Positions 1-6,756 of a stretch of DNA of 20,547 nt are shown one piece after another. The DNA lies in contig JAFDTG010000015.1 of assembly GCA_019594235.1 (NCBI GenBank), positions 1-20,547 on the forward strand, in the 5' to 3' direction. Position 1 is the stretch's first letter; every line of letters starts with the position of its first letter. The translations under genes and the position numbers were made by a program. Below the pieces are notes generated by a model, which was given only the letters and a program-made list of their open reading frames with translations, did not search any database and had not been told where the DNA came from. The stretch comes from Candidatus Saliniplasma halalkaliphilum. Lineage in GTDB: Archaea > Thermoplasmatota > Thermoplasmata > Halarchaeoplasmatales > Halarchaeoplasmataceae.

Positions 1-3000
1 ATCCTGCTGCCAATAAGCTTCTTGATTAAGTGTGCCATCTCCTTGCGACTCGGCACTAACATATATGGAACCGCCTTCATTGTAATTCTCGGAATCCCAT
101 CTAGCTTCGCCTTGAGATACCAACTCTGTAAGTGTCCATGGATCATAATTATCATGGAAGTTCCCGTTCTCTACTAGTTCTTCCATCTGCATCAGCTGAT
201 TACCAGTCAAACCAACCGATGTCCCTTCCGCTTCCTCTTCACTCTTCGGTTCGACCATCCAGAAGGAATTTGGATCGCTGTAAGAGAATTCATCAGTGAT
301 GTTAACATGTTCTGTTTCATTCCAGTCCCATTCGGACACAACGTTCGTGTGAACGTCCTCGTACTCTTCGCTTAAATACTCCAACGGCTGCTCTGCATTT
401 ATGTTGGCGATAGTAGCTTCGTGGTTCCAATTGTCACCTCCGTTCTCCATATCATCCCAGAAAAAGTAAACTGGTTGACCTATCACTGCGTGGTTGTTGA
501 ATCCCATGGTGTCTCTATCACCTTCTTCCTCGTTCCCGATCTCCTGCACGTTCTGGAGCGGATCGACCAATACTCTTATCGGCCTTCTACTACCGGCGAA
601 ACTAGGCCGCCATGAAACTTCTGCTGTATGGAAACTATCTCCAGAAACGTATATACTTTCAGAAGCTATGGTGGATGTACCATCTTTGAATCTAATGAGT
701 GCACTAGAACCAGTGAATCCAACGTTCTGGATCGAAGCTGTTAAGAGATATGAGTGTCCAAGTACAGGATTGTCAACTTCTGGTTCTATATCGACATCAG
801 CAACTCTTAACTCAACTCTTTCGTCTTCATTTCCGAACCACTTTGTTAACATGTACATATATTCTTCACGTGCTGCTTCAGCTGTTAAGTTAACTGGTTC
901 ATCGTAACCATCTAACTCAGCGAATTCTTCGTACCACTCCTCATCTACGTTAGGTCCAGCTATATGGGACAAACCAATTCCAGAGTAGATCGTTCTAAAA
1001 TCATCTTCTTCATCTTCATATCTGGAACCTACGGTGTTTCCATGTTCATCCGTGAAAACGGATTCGCCAGCCCCAGCCTCAAAACTATAAAAGTCAGATA
1101 TTCCTCCAGAATCCACTAAATAATCCATTCCGTGAGTGAAAGGATCACCAGTCACTCCATGAACCTCTTCTGGATTTTGTATAGGTTCTGTAGTATCTGG
1201 ATTTATACCCAAATAATTAATCACGAAATCTCTATATCTGCCTCTAATATCTTCGATCACTCTATGCCCCTCAAGATAAAAGGATACGAAGGTATTATCA
1301 TCTAAATAGCTTTGGATATTAGCCACGTCATCTTCTGTAAGAGGTGGATAATCACCTTCGTTGTCTTCGGTTGCATTTCCAATACTCCAGTAAACCGAAT
1401 TATAGTTCCCCATCAATTCAGAATCTGGACGGTCATCAGGTTCAATAAGATAATAGTCATACGAGTACCCCAAACTTTCGATATGATTCACAAGATGCGA
1501 TGTGGTGTTTGGTCTTGTAGTTTCACTTTCATCGGCATCTACTATCAATACAGAATATTGGACGTTGATAGTCGTATCGAAGTCAGTATAAGTTATATCA
1601 TTGTTCCACACATTGGTTTCTTCGATGCGGTTGAAGGGATCCACTTTGATAACTAGATCGTGTGAACCGACGGGTTGGGCACTCCAATTAAAGGTAACCT
1701 CTTCAGAACCTCCATCTGGTTCTAGTGTAACTTGCATCCTTTGAGTAGTATCCAACCTACCGTTAACGTACAACCTCACGTCTGCAGTCTCTTCAATTGG
1801 ACCATTATTTCGAATAGTTGCTGATACTTCAACCTCTTCCTGGTACATAGGAGTTCTCGTACTGAACCACTGATCAGAAACTGCGATATCTCTCCCACTT
1901 GTATGCTCCATATTAGCTAACCATTTGATAATTCTATAAGCTAGCGTAGAATGTCCGGACCTTATCGACTGCATTTGTATCGAGTTAACAGCCACTTTAT
2001 ATCTAAATTCACTATTGTTATACGAGACACCCACATAATTATCACCAGCTAAACCATCTACCATCATTGGATTTGCTTCTTCATCTGCTAGAGACTCTAT
2101 ATAATCTCCATTCGAAGCGAAATCTTGATTGACTGGGAAAGATAAGTTCTCAAGGATTCCAGTACCATTCAGCTCATTCTGTTGAGGTGCTCCCTTGTCT
2201 TCCTCAAAAACAGCTATTCCGAGATAATCACTTACGAATTGATTATTTCCAATATCCTCCATTACTCCTTCACCTATAAGCCATAGATTGTTTCCTGCTT
2301 CCAAAAAGTCTTCCAGATTCTCGATATCTTTATCTGTCAAAGTGTCTTCTGTAGCTCCACCTGTTACCCATATTAAGAGATCGTACCTCTCTATCCTTTC
2401 ATCAGAAGGTCCATCGGCTTCTGGTCCACCTACCATATATGTATCGTAGGAAAAGTCAGCACCGCTCAAGGCGTTTTGAATCAATGAAGTTTCCCTAGTA
2501 CCAGTTGGATCGTCATCAACGACAAGTATAGCAGGTTTTACATAGATCGTTCTGCTGGCTTCTACTTCTTCAACATCTCTGTAATTTTCTCCTCCTGGTG
2601 ATTCAACAGCAGTCACATCAACTGTTATATTGTGTTCTCCACTACCGTTAACGTTCCATGTGGCGCTAATATCTCTTCCTCCACCAGCGGCTACCCTTAC
2701 GTTGTTGATTATACCAACAACCTCAACATCACCATTAGGTCTCTTATCCCACACAGTTACATTTACAATAGCACGGCTACCACCGTCATTTTCGATCACA
2801 CTATCCACTCTCAAACTTTCTCCACTTGTCGGAGAAGTGGGGTTAAAATAAATCTTATTTTCGTCAACTAGTATATGTGGCCTTTCTCTAAGATCTGACC
2901 TAGCTCCCACGTTTAGGTTAATATACGCTCTTGAGGAGGCACCTTCACTATCTTCTGCTCTAACTTCCAGATGATATGTCCGTTCTTCTTCATCATTTGT

Positions 3001-3696
3001 AATATTTACTTCTTTTTTGAATTCATTACCCATAACATTCTCATCGTGCGTTAAATTAACGAATCCATCGTAATCGTTAAGGCTGCTAAGATCAATAGTT
3101 ACATTAAGTACAGAATCTGTTGGATGAGTAACTCTTGCATAAACAACAACTTTATCTCCCCTTTCAACATAATTCTTCCATTCGGGTTGGTAATATACAC
3201 CAGTGTCCCTGATCCGAGGTCTTTCAATAATTGCGGCCAGTGAAAGTTCAGTACTCCAAATCAATTGATTATTTATATTGTCACTAACTAATATTTCTGC
3301 AACAGGGTCTTCTATGTCATCCTCATCCTCCCAATCCACTAGGTCAGAGATATCTATTTCAACTATTTCACCGATATCCCACATATCGTCTTCACTTAAA
3401 AGTCGAAGCTCTTCCATATCGTATGTAAATCGAGAGGAATTACCATCGATTATCACAAAAAATGTTGTATCATACATATCGATAGATTTCCCACCTTGAT
3501 GGGATATTGATATATTTTCATCCTCCATAGTAAACTCAGCGTCCATCTCAGTGTAGGTTCTTCTATCAGGTGTTTCTAGATGGCTTACAGTAGCGAAGAT
3601 AGAAGAAAATAAAACCACTGTAATACTTAGTATCAAAATAGTACCCACAACTTCAGACACTGCATCTTCATCATCAAATATATTGCGTTTTAGCAT
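1..3696 (-). CDS. Very large CARDB surface protein with pilin-like N-terminus (3' end outside window)
   Basis: The frame is open from the ATG at 3696 to the window edge, 1232 codons without a stop. The ATG follows GGAGG at 3706-3710 by a good spacing. Residues 1-40 are a short acidic/basic head, then AVSEVVGTILILSITVV, matching the archaeal type IV pilin N-terminal family; I infer membrane insertion and export with the rest outside. The [KR]G usual before pilin cleavage is replaced by EDA. Downstream lie Ig/cadherin-like sequence (about 160-268), then alternating CARDB-like beta domains (about 271-366, 603-705, 960-1075) and two related alpha/beta modules beginning ILVVDDD (about 385-600) and VLIVDAD (about 712-950). 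From about 1080 a DDMENG segment resembles a jelly-roll/MAM-type domain. Many NxS/T sequons fit an exported glycoprotein. It is far longer than a pilin. Function unknown; adhesion or envelope structure is inference. Confidence 0.85.
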   Translation of the reverse strand, partial: MLKRNIFDDEDAVSEVVGTILILSITVVLFSSIFATVSHLETPDRRTYTEMDAEFTMEDENISISHQGGKSIDMYDTTFFVIIDGNSSRFTYDMEELRLLSEDDMWDIGEIVEIDISDLVDWEDEDDIEDPVAEILVSDNINNQLIWSTELSLAAIIERPRIRDTGVYYQPEWKNYVERGDKVVVYARVTHPTDSVLNVTIDLSSLNDYDGFVNLTHDENVMGNEFKKEVNITNDEEERTYHLEVRAEDSEGASSRAYINLNVGARSDLRERPHILVDENKIYFNPTSPTSGESLRVDSVIENDGGSRAIVNVTVWDKRPNGDVEVVGIINNVRVAAGGGRDISATWNVNGSGEHNITVDVTAVESPGGENYRDVEEVEASRTIYVKPAILVVDDDPTGTRETSLIQNALSGADFSYDTYMVGGPEADGPSDERIERYDLLIWVTGGATEDTLTDKDIENLEDFLEAGNNLWLIGEGVMEDIGNNQFVSDYLGIAVFEEDKGAPQQNELNGTGILENLSFPVNQDFASNGDYIESLADEEANPMMVDGLAGDNYVGVSYNNSEFRYKVAVNSIQMQSIRSGHSTLAYRIIKWLANMEHTSGRDIAVSDQWFSTRTPMYQEEVEVSATIRNNGPIEETADVRLYVNGRLDTTQRMQVTLEPDGGSEEVTFNWSAQPVGSHDLVIKVDPFNRIEETNVWNNDITYTDFDTTINVQYSVLIVDADESETTRPNTTSHLVNHIESLGYSYDYYLIEPDDRPDSELMGNYNSVYWSIGNATEDNEGDYPPLTEDDVANIQSYLDDNTFVSFYLEGHRVIEDIRGRYRDFVINYLGINPDTTEPIQNPEEVHGVTGDPFTHGMDYLVDSGGISDFYSFEAGAGESVFTDEHGNTVGSRYEDEEDDFRTIYSGIGLSHIAGPNVDEEWYEEFAELDGYDEPVNLTAEAAREEYMYMLTKWFGNEDERVELRVADVDIEPEVDNPVLGHSYLLTASIQNVGFTGSSALIRFKDGTSTIASESIYVSGDSFHTAEVSWRPSFAGSRRPIRVLVDPLQNVQEIGNEEEGDRDTMGFNNHAVIGQPVYFFWDDMENGGDNWNHEATIANINAEQPLEYLSEEYEDVHTNVVSEWDWNETEHVNITDEFSYSDPNSFWMVEPKSEEEAEGTSVGLTGNQLMQMEELVENGNFHDNYDPWTLTELVSQGEARWDSENYNEGGSIYVSAESQGDGTLNQEAYWQQD

Positions 3697-3745
3697 TAGC
3701 TATAGCCTCCAAAAAGTCGTATATACCTTCAAATCCGGTCTGTCC

Positions 3746-3755
3746 GTATATAAAC
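3746..3755 (-). promoter_or_regulatory. TATA box for the large surface protein gene
   Basis: On the minus strand this reads GTTTATATAC. A start about 26 bp downstream would fall near 3724, giving a roughly 28-nt leader that contains the GGAGG at 3706-3710 before the ATG at 3696. Assigned by sequence and spacing only. Confidence 0.5.
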
Positions 3756-3767
3756 ATTATGTGGAAA

Positions 3768-3788
3768 TTACCATATTTGTGATGGTAA
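3768..3788. promoter_or_regulatory. Inverted repeat TTACCAT-N7-ATGGTAA between divergent promoters
   Basis: TTACCAT at 3768-3774 and ATGGTAA at 3782-3788 form a perfect 7-bp inverted repeat with a 7-bp spacer. A third copy of ATGGTAA lies at 3838-3844, directly at the edge of the TATA box of the rightward operon. The repeat is just upstream of the leftward TATA box at 3746-3755. The layout suits a regulator controlling both units; the regulator is not identified. Confidence 0.4.
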
Positions 3789-3828
3789 ATAAGATAAACA
3801 CAAGATTTTCAAATCATTTTTTCCATTA

Positions 3829-3839
3829 TTATTATATAT
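3829..3839 (+). promoter_or_regulatory. TATA box for the seven-gene operon
   Basis: The sequence ttATTATATAT lies about 26 bp before an expected transcript start near 3861. The leader would then include AAAAGGTG at 3871-3878 and reach the ATG at 3885. Confidence 0.5.
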
Positions 3840-3884
3840 GGTAAGGGACATATCATATAACATTATACATAAAAGGTGTTATCG

Positions 3885-4178
3885 ATGGGAGAAGAACCTA
3901 AAATAGGAATAGTTGATAGATTTAAGGGTTATCTTAATCGTAAACCGATCACTCCATCTTCCCGGGCTGATAGATACATAACAGAGAACTTACCAAACTA
4001 TATAGAAGAATACAAACTGGCAGACAGAAGCGATCTAAAAGGTGTAGACAAAAGATTGGAGGAGTTTGATCGGGAAATAAGTGAACTTAAGAACTGGAAG
4101 GAGAAAACTAAAGACCGACATAAAATAGTTAGAAAGAGGATCGAAAGACTAGAAAAGAAATACGGAATGGAGGATTGA
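3885..4178 (+). CDS. Operon gene 1: small soluble coiled-coil protein with the shared 63-residue module
   Basis: 97 residues, no membrane segment, not recognised as a named family. The ATG at 3885 is preferred over the GTG at 3876 because AGGTG at 3874-3878 sits 6 nt upstream of it and would overlap the GTG. Residues 9-17 (IVDRFKGYL) form a short amphipathic stretch. Residues 29-91 are a module starting with Y31-I and containing YIEEYKL, then a charged helix ending RIERLEK. The same module occurs in gene 4 with no gaps and in gene 2 with a 4-residue insertion. Gene 1 and gene 4 also share the DR-containing amphipathic stretch, so they look like full-length paralogues. The coiled coil loosely recalls archaellum accessory proteins of the FlaC/D/E type, but no specific match can be claimed. 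First gene of a tightly packed operon. Confidence 0.8.
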   Translation: MGEEPKIGIVDRFKGYLNRKPITPSSRADRYITENLPNYIEEYKLADRSDLKGVDKRLEEFDREISELKNWKEKTKDRHKIVRKRIERLEKKYGMED

Positions 4179-4183
4179 TATTG

Positions 4184-4540
4184 ATGACTGGAATCGACGT
4201 GTTAATTATAATTTTTATACTGATAATCGTCTTCTTGGTATATTTTTACTTTAGAAACAGAGTACGCAAGAAAGCATTGACCGAAACTTACGGTCATGAA
4301 CCATCCCATATGGAACTTTATTTTGAAGAGTATTTTGAAGACATAACAGATAACTGGGACCTTATGCGAAAGAACGAAGTCAGAAATTGGGCCGATGAGA
4401 TGGGTAACAGGTTGAATACGGTTTCTGATGAAATCGGCACTTTAAAAAAGAGAAAGAAACGGGTGGATTCAGAATTTAGTAATATAGAGAACAGAATTAA
4501 AAAGATGGAAGATGAATGGGAAATGGAGATGGAAAAATGA
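4184..4540 (+). CDS. Operon gene 2: membrane-anchored coiled-coil protein with the shared module
   Basis: 118 residues from the ATG at 4184. GGAGG at 4169-4173 lies 10 nt upstream; TTG at 4181 is an alternative start at 7-nt spacing, and a TTG at 4175 is too close. Residues 4-23 are one hydrophobic helix (IDVLIIIFILIIVFLVYF), followed by RNRVRKK, which by the positive-inside rule puts the C-terminus in the cytoplasm. Residues 44-110 carry the module seen in genes 1 and 4: Y46-F, E-x-Y-F, W58-x-L, then RL-x5-EI-x2-LK and ending RIKKMED. About 4 extra residues after the aromatic motif are the only gap. This suggests a membrane-bound partner for the two soluble paralogues. It starts 5 nt after gene 1 stops. 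Function unknown. Confidence 0.8.
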   Translation: MTGIDVLIIIFILIIVFLVYFYFRNRVRKKALTETYGHEPSHMELYFEEYFEDITDNWDLMRKNEVRNWADEMGNRLNTVSDEIGTLKKRKKRVDSEFSNIENRIKKMEDEWEMEMEK

Positions 4541-4956
4541 CTTTAGCAGATACTCTAGTGAACAATTTCTTCATTATTTTTTACTCGGTAGTGATTATTC
4601 TGATATTGGCTGTAATAGCCAAGATTTTGAATACAAGAGAAAGAGAAAAGACCAGAAGGCAATTATCAGATTTAAGGTTCAAATCTAAGAAACTAGACAT
4701 CTTAGAGAAGAAGAAATATATTAAAGAACTGAAAGAGGCTTCCATGGTTCTTAGGGATGATGAAAAAAGCCGATTAGATGAGATAAATAGAGATAAAGCA
4801 GTCCTTTCGAGAAGAAGTTTAGCCATGATGAATGAAATTGAAGAGAGGATGCAAAGGCTGGAAAGGGGAACCGATAATGCAAAACTTATGAGGACCATGA
4901 ATGAGATAAAAAATGTGGAAAATGAATTGTTTAGAAAGGGTGGTGACAAAAAATGA
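4537..4956 (+). CDS. Operon gene 3: single-pass membrane protein with helical cytoplasmic tail
   Basis: 139 residues from the ATG at 4537, which overlaps the gene 2 stop as ATGA. GGAGATGG lies just upstream; an earlier in-frame ATG at 4516 would overlap gene 2 by 25 nt and has no better site. Residues 10-31 are hydrophobic (FFIIFYSVVIILILAVIAKI), followed by basic TREREKTRR, predicting a cytoplasmic tail. The remaining hundred or so residues are highly charged and helical, with coiled-coil patterning near MNEIEERMQRLERG. It lacks the aromatic module of genes 1, 2 and 4. Translational coupling to both neighbours argues that the products are made together. Family not recognised. Confidence 0.78.
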   Translation: MTLADTLVNNFFIIFYSVVIILILAVIAKILNTREREKTRRQLSDLRFKSKKLDILEKKKYIKELKEASMVLRDDEKSRLDEINRDKAVLSRRSLAMMNEIEERMQRLERGTDNAKLMRTMNEIKNVENELFRKGGDKK

Positions 4957-5294
4957 ATGAATATTTCGAAAGTGAATTCTTTAATAAAAATGTAAAAAAA
5001 GGGAAGAATGTATTAGATAGGATAGAGAGTTTCCTATTCCCTGGAGAGATGGTGATCGACGGTACTGGTTATGAAAGAAACTTACTCGACAAAAGAGTAG
5101 AAAAATATTTGGACGATCACTTTGAAGAGTATATCCAAGAATTTGGGTTGATCCGAGAATTAGAACTAGAGATATATGAGTCTAGATATGAAACACTTTT
5201 AAATGATATAGATGATATCAATGAATTTCAGGAGGATATCGAGTCGGAACTCGCATCGATGAAAAGGCGTTTGGATAAGCTAGAATCAATTTGA
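4953..5294 (+). CDS. Operon gene 4: soluble paralogue of operon gene 1
   Basis: 113 residues. The ATG overlaps the gene 3 stop as ATGA and is preceded by GGTGGTGA. Residues 20-28 (VLDRIESFL) correspond to the amphipathic stretch of gene 1. Residues 50-112 align without gaps to residues 29-91 of gene 1: EKY-L, then EEYIQEFGL, then a long charged helix ending MKRRLDKLES. Only a handful of positions are identical, mostly the aromatic, leucine and terminal RxxLE positions, so divergence is old. No membrane segment. Two soluble paralogues plus one anchored paralogue in one operon suggest hetero-oligomeric coiled coils at the membrane; that is inference. Confidence 0.8.
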   Translation: MNEYFESEFFNKNVKKGKNVLDRIESFLFPGEMVIDGTGYERNLLDKRVEKYLDDHFEEYIQEFGLIRELELEIYESRYETLLNDIDDINEFQEDIESELASMKRRLDKLESI

Positions 5295-5309
5295 TAGAGG
5301 TGTAAACCT

Positions 5310-5648
5310 TTGAATAATAGAAAAAAAGCATTGATCAAAAGGATAGTCAACAGCTATCTACTAGTACATAAAGATAAACCCTATGCCAAGTTGAAACTCT
5401 TACAAAAATATCTCAAATCTAAAAAAATAGCAGATGTCGGTATAAGAGATTTGAAAAACATGGTAGATGAACAGTTAAAAGCTGAACGGATGAAAGATAA
5501 GATATCACAAGTAGAAGCGAAATTATTTACTAGAGACGATACACCTAAAAAGAATAAATTTGGATCTGCATTTTGTAAAAAGTGTATGATGTATAAAGAT
5601 TATGAGAAAGAATGTCCTTACTGTGGTAGTTTAGAGATGAGTTTATAG
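5310..5648 (+). CDS. Operon gene 5: small protein with C-terminal zinc ribbon
   Basis: 112 residues. The likely start is TTG at 5310, with AGAGGTG at 5295-5301 placed 8 nt before it; no in-frame ATG exists before codon 50. The N-terminal two thirds is basic and helical (KKALIKRIVNSYLL through KAERMKD) and could be a helix-turn-helix-like or protein-binding region, but I see no clear family. Residues near 90-107 contain CKKC-x9-CPYC, a two-knuckle zinc ribbon typical of archaeal small proteins. It lies 15 nt after gene 4 and 14 nt before gene 6, in the same operon. A regulatory or scaffold role is possible; not assigned. Confidence 0.72.
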   Translation: MNNRKKALIKRIVNSYLLVHKDKPYAKLKLLQKYLKSKKIADVGIRDLKNMVDEQLKAERMKDKISQVEAKLFTRDDTPKKNKFGSAFCKKCMMYKDYEKECPYCGSLEMSL

Positions 5649-5662
5649 GAGAATGTATTGAT

Positions 5663-6151
5663 ATGAAGACTATAACGTATTCAGACATAATAAGGCAAAA
5701 TGTTGACATGCCTGAGAGCTCTGAGAGAGCGAAAATAGTTGATATAACTGCTGAGAAACAAGAAAAATATTGGGTATCCTACGGCGTTATTATCGAAACT
5801 GGATTTTTGGATAGTAAAGCAAGATTTTATCCCAATAGACTATTAGAAAATGTATCTCATGATACACCAATCAAATTAAAATCCGTCAAGGACAAACATG
5901 AACGTAGAGGGAATTGGCTATTATCAAAAATTAAAGGCTCAAAAATTTTAACTGAAGATAAAAAAGAGGTTGGTCGCGTCTACGATTTTGAGATATTTAT
6001 AGATAGGGACCCATGGATAATATGGAAGCTATTAGTGAATCCCCTGGGAATTTCTCCGATGAGGAGAAGGATGAGGATCGGAACCAAATATATCAAGGAG
6101 TACAAAAAAGGTAAATTGTATTTAAAAAGCGGATGGAAAAGGGGTGATTAG
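5663..6151 (+). CDS. Operon gene 6: PRC-barrel-like domain protein
   Basis: 162 residues from the ATG at 5663, with AGGAGA at 5647-5652 upstream. The C-terminal half has GSKILTEDKKEVGRVYDFEI followed by a beta-rich stretch and KGKLYLK, the pattern of a PRC-barrel (compare G-x-V-x(4)-DGKEIGKVxD in that family). The N-terminal half (YGVIIETGFLDSKARFYP) is also beta-rich and might be a second, diverged barrel. No signal peptide or membrane helix is seen. PRC-barrel proteins in archaea include the CdpB cell-division proteins of haloarchaea, which is established, but many PRC-barrels do other things. In this context an adaptor for the membrane coiled-coil proteins is a reasonable inference. Confidence 0.72.
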   Translation: MKTITYSDIIRQNVDMPESSERAKIVDITAEKQEKYWVSYGVIIETGFLDSKARFYPNRLLENVSHDTPIKLKSVKDKHERRGNWLLSKIKGSKILTEDKKEVGRVYDFEIFIDRDPWIIWKLLVNPLGISPMRRRMRIGTKYIKEYKKGKLYLKSGWKRGD

Positions 6152-6165
6152 GTATAAGTTGGACT

Positions 6166-6369
6166 TTGTATACAGTCATAATAATAATACTGATAGTATT
6201 TGTTATATTAGTTATGAGGTTATTTGCTAAGAGAAAGGCATTGAAGGAAAAAGAATCTTATCGATCTGAGATAAATGGGAAGATCAAGAACGTAAATTCT
6301 AGATTAAAAACCGTCAGAAAAAAGATCCCTAAAAATATCAAAGTAGAATTATCAGAACATAATGATTAG
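6166..6369 (+). CDS. Operon gene 7: very small single-pass membrane protein
   Basis: 67 residues from TTG at 6166; the start is uncertain because there is no in-frame ATG or GTG nearby and the AGGT at 6150-6153 is about 12 nt upstream. An ATA at 6154 would be better spaced but is a rare initiator. Residues 3-19 are strongly hydrophobic (TVIIIILIVFVILVMRL), then RLFAKRKALKEKE begins a basic helical tail, so the C-terminus should be cytoplasmic. The topology repeats that of genes 2 and 3. It follows gene 6 closely and is the last gene before a new promoter at 6385. Function unknown. Confidence 0.6.
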   Translation: MYTVIIIILIVFVILVMRLFAKRKALKEKESYRSEINGKIKNVNSRLKTVRKKIPKNIKVELSEHND

Positions 6370-6384
6370 TGGCTCTTGAAAAGA

Positions 6385-6394
6385 CTTAAATATT
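6385..6394 (+). promoter_or_regulatory. TATA box for the Cys-rich protein gene
   Basis: CTTAAATATT preceded by purine-rich GAAAAGA (BRE-like). The expected transcript start near 6415 would leave a roughly 26-nt leader with GGATGGGATG before the ATG at 6441. Confidence 0.5.
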
Positions 6395-6440
6395 CGTTAA
6401 ACAATCTTATTTTGTCAGAAATTAAGGATGGGATGCCTTG

Positions 6441-6755
6441 ATGTGCAGATATGAATATGGTAATGGAAAATGCGCACACCCAAATAATCTATCTTTGGAT
6501 TGTGTCGGAGAAGGAAAATGCGTTTATACATGTGATAACAAACAAATCGAAGAAGTTGAAGAAGCTCTTTCTTTTAAAATGGAAAACGAACAGGACGATA
6601 AATGTCCTAAAACTCAATGTGGACTCTATTGTGAAAAGTACAATAGATTTTATTGTGCCGGGGAAGAGAATTGTAATGACAAGAACGAATATTTTGAACA
6701 TATGAAAACATACGGCGGTATAGATATTGGTGAATCAGATGAACACTCTTTCTAG
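6441..6755 (+). CDS. Ten-cysteine small protein with two CxGExxC blocks
   Basis: 104 residues. The ATG at 6441 is chosen over the TTG immediately before it; GGATGGGATG upstream provides the ribosome site. Cysteines fall in two blocks of five: 2, 11, 21, 27, 31 and 55, 60, 64, 72, 78. Each block contains CxGExxC (CVGEGKC at 21-27 and CAGEENC at 72-78), so the protein looks like a duplicated or paired metal-binding unit joined by an acidic helix (about 35-52). There is no signal peptide, so metal or iron-sulfur binding in the cytoplasm is more likely than disulfides, though neither is shown. It has its own promoter and ends one base before the convergent GTPase gene. Family not recognised by name. 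Confidence 0.78.
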   Translation: MCRYEYGNGKCAHPNNLSLDCVGEGKCVYTCDNKQIEEVEEALSFKMENEQDDKCPKTQCGLYCEKYNRFYCAGEENCNDKNEYFEHMKTYGGIDIGESDEHSF

Positions 6756-6756
6756 A

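Noticed and set aside
421..3499. Several rightward open frames in the first 3.5 kb
   Set aside because: All lie antisense to the uninterrupted 1232-codon surface-protein frame and have no starts or motifs of their own.
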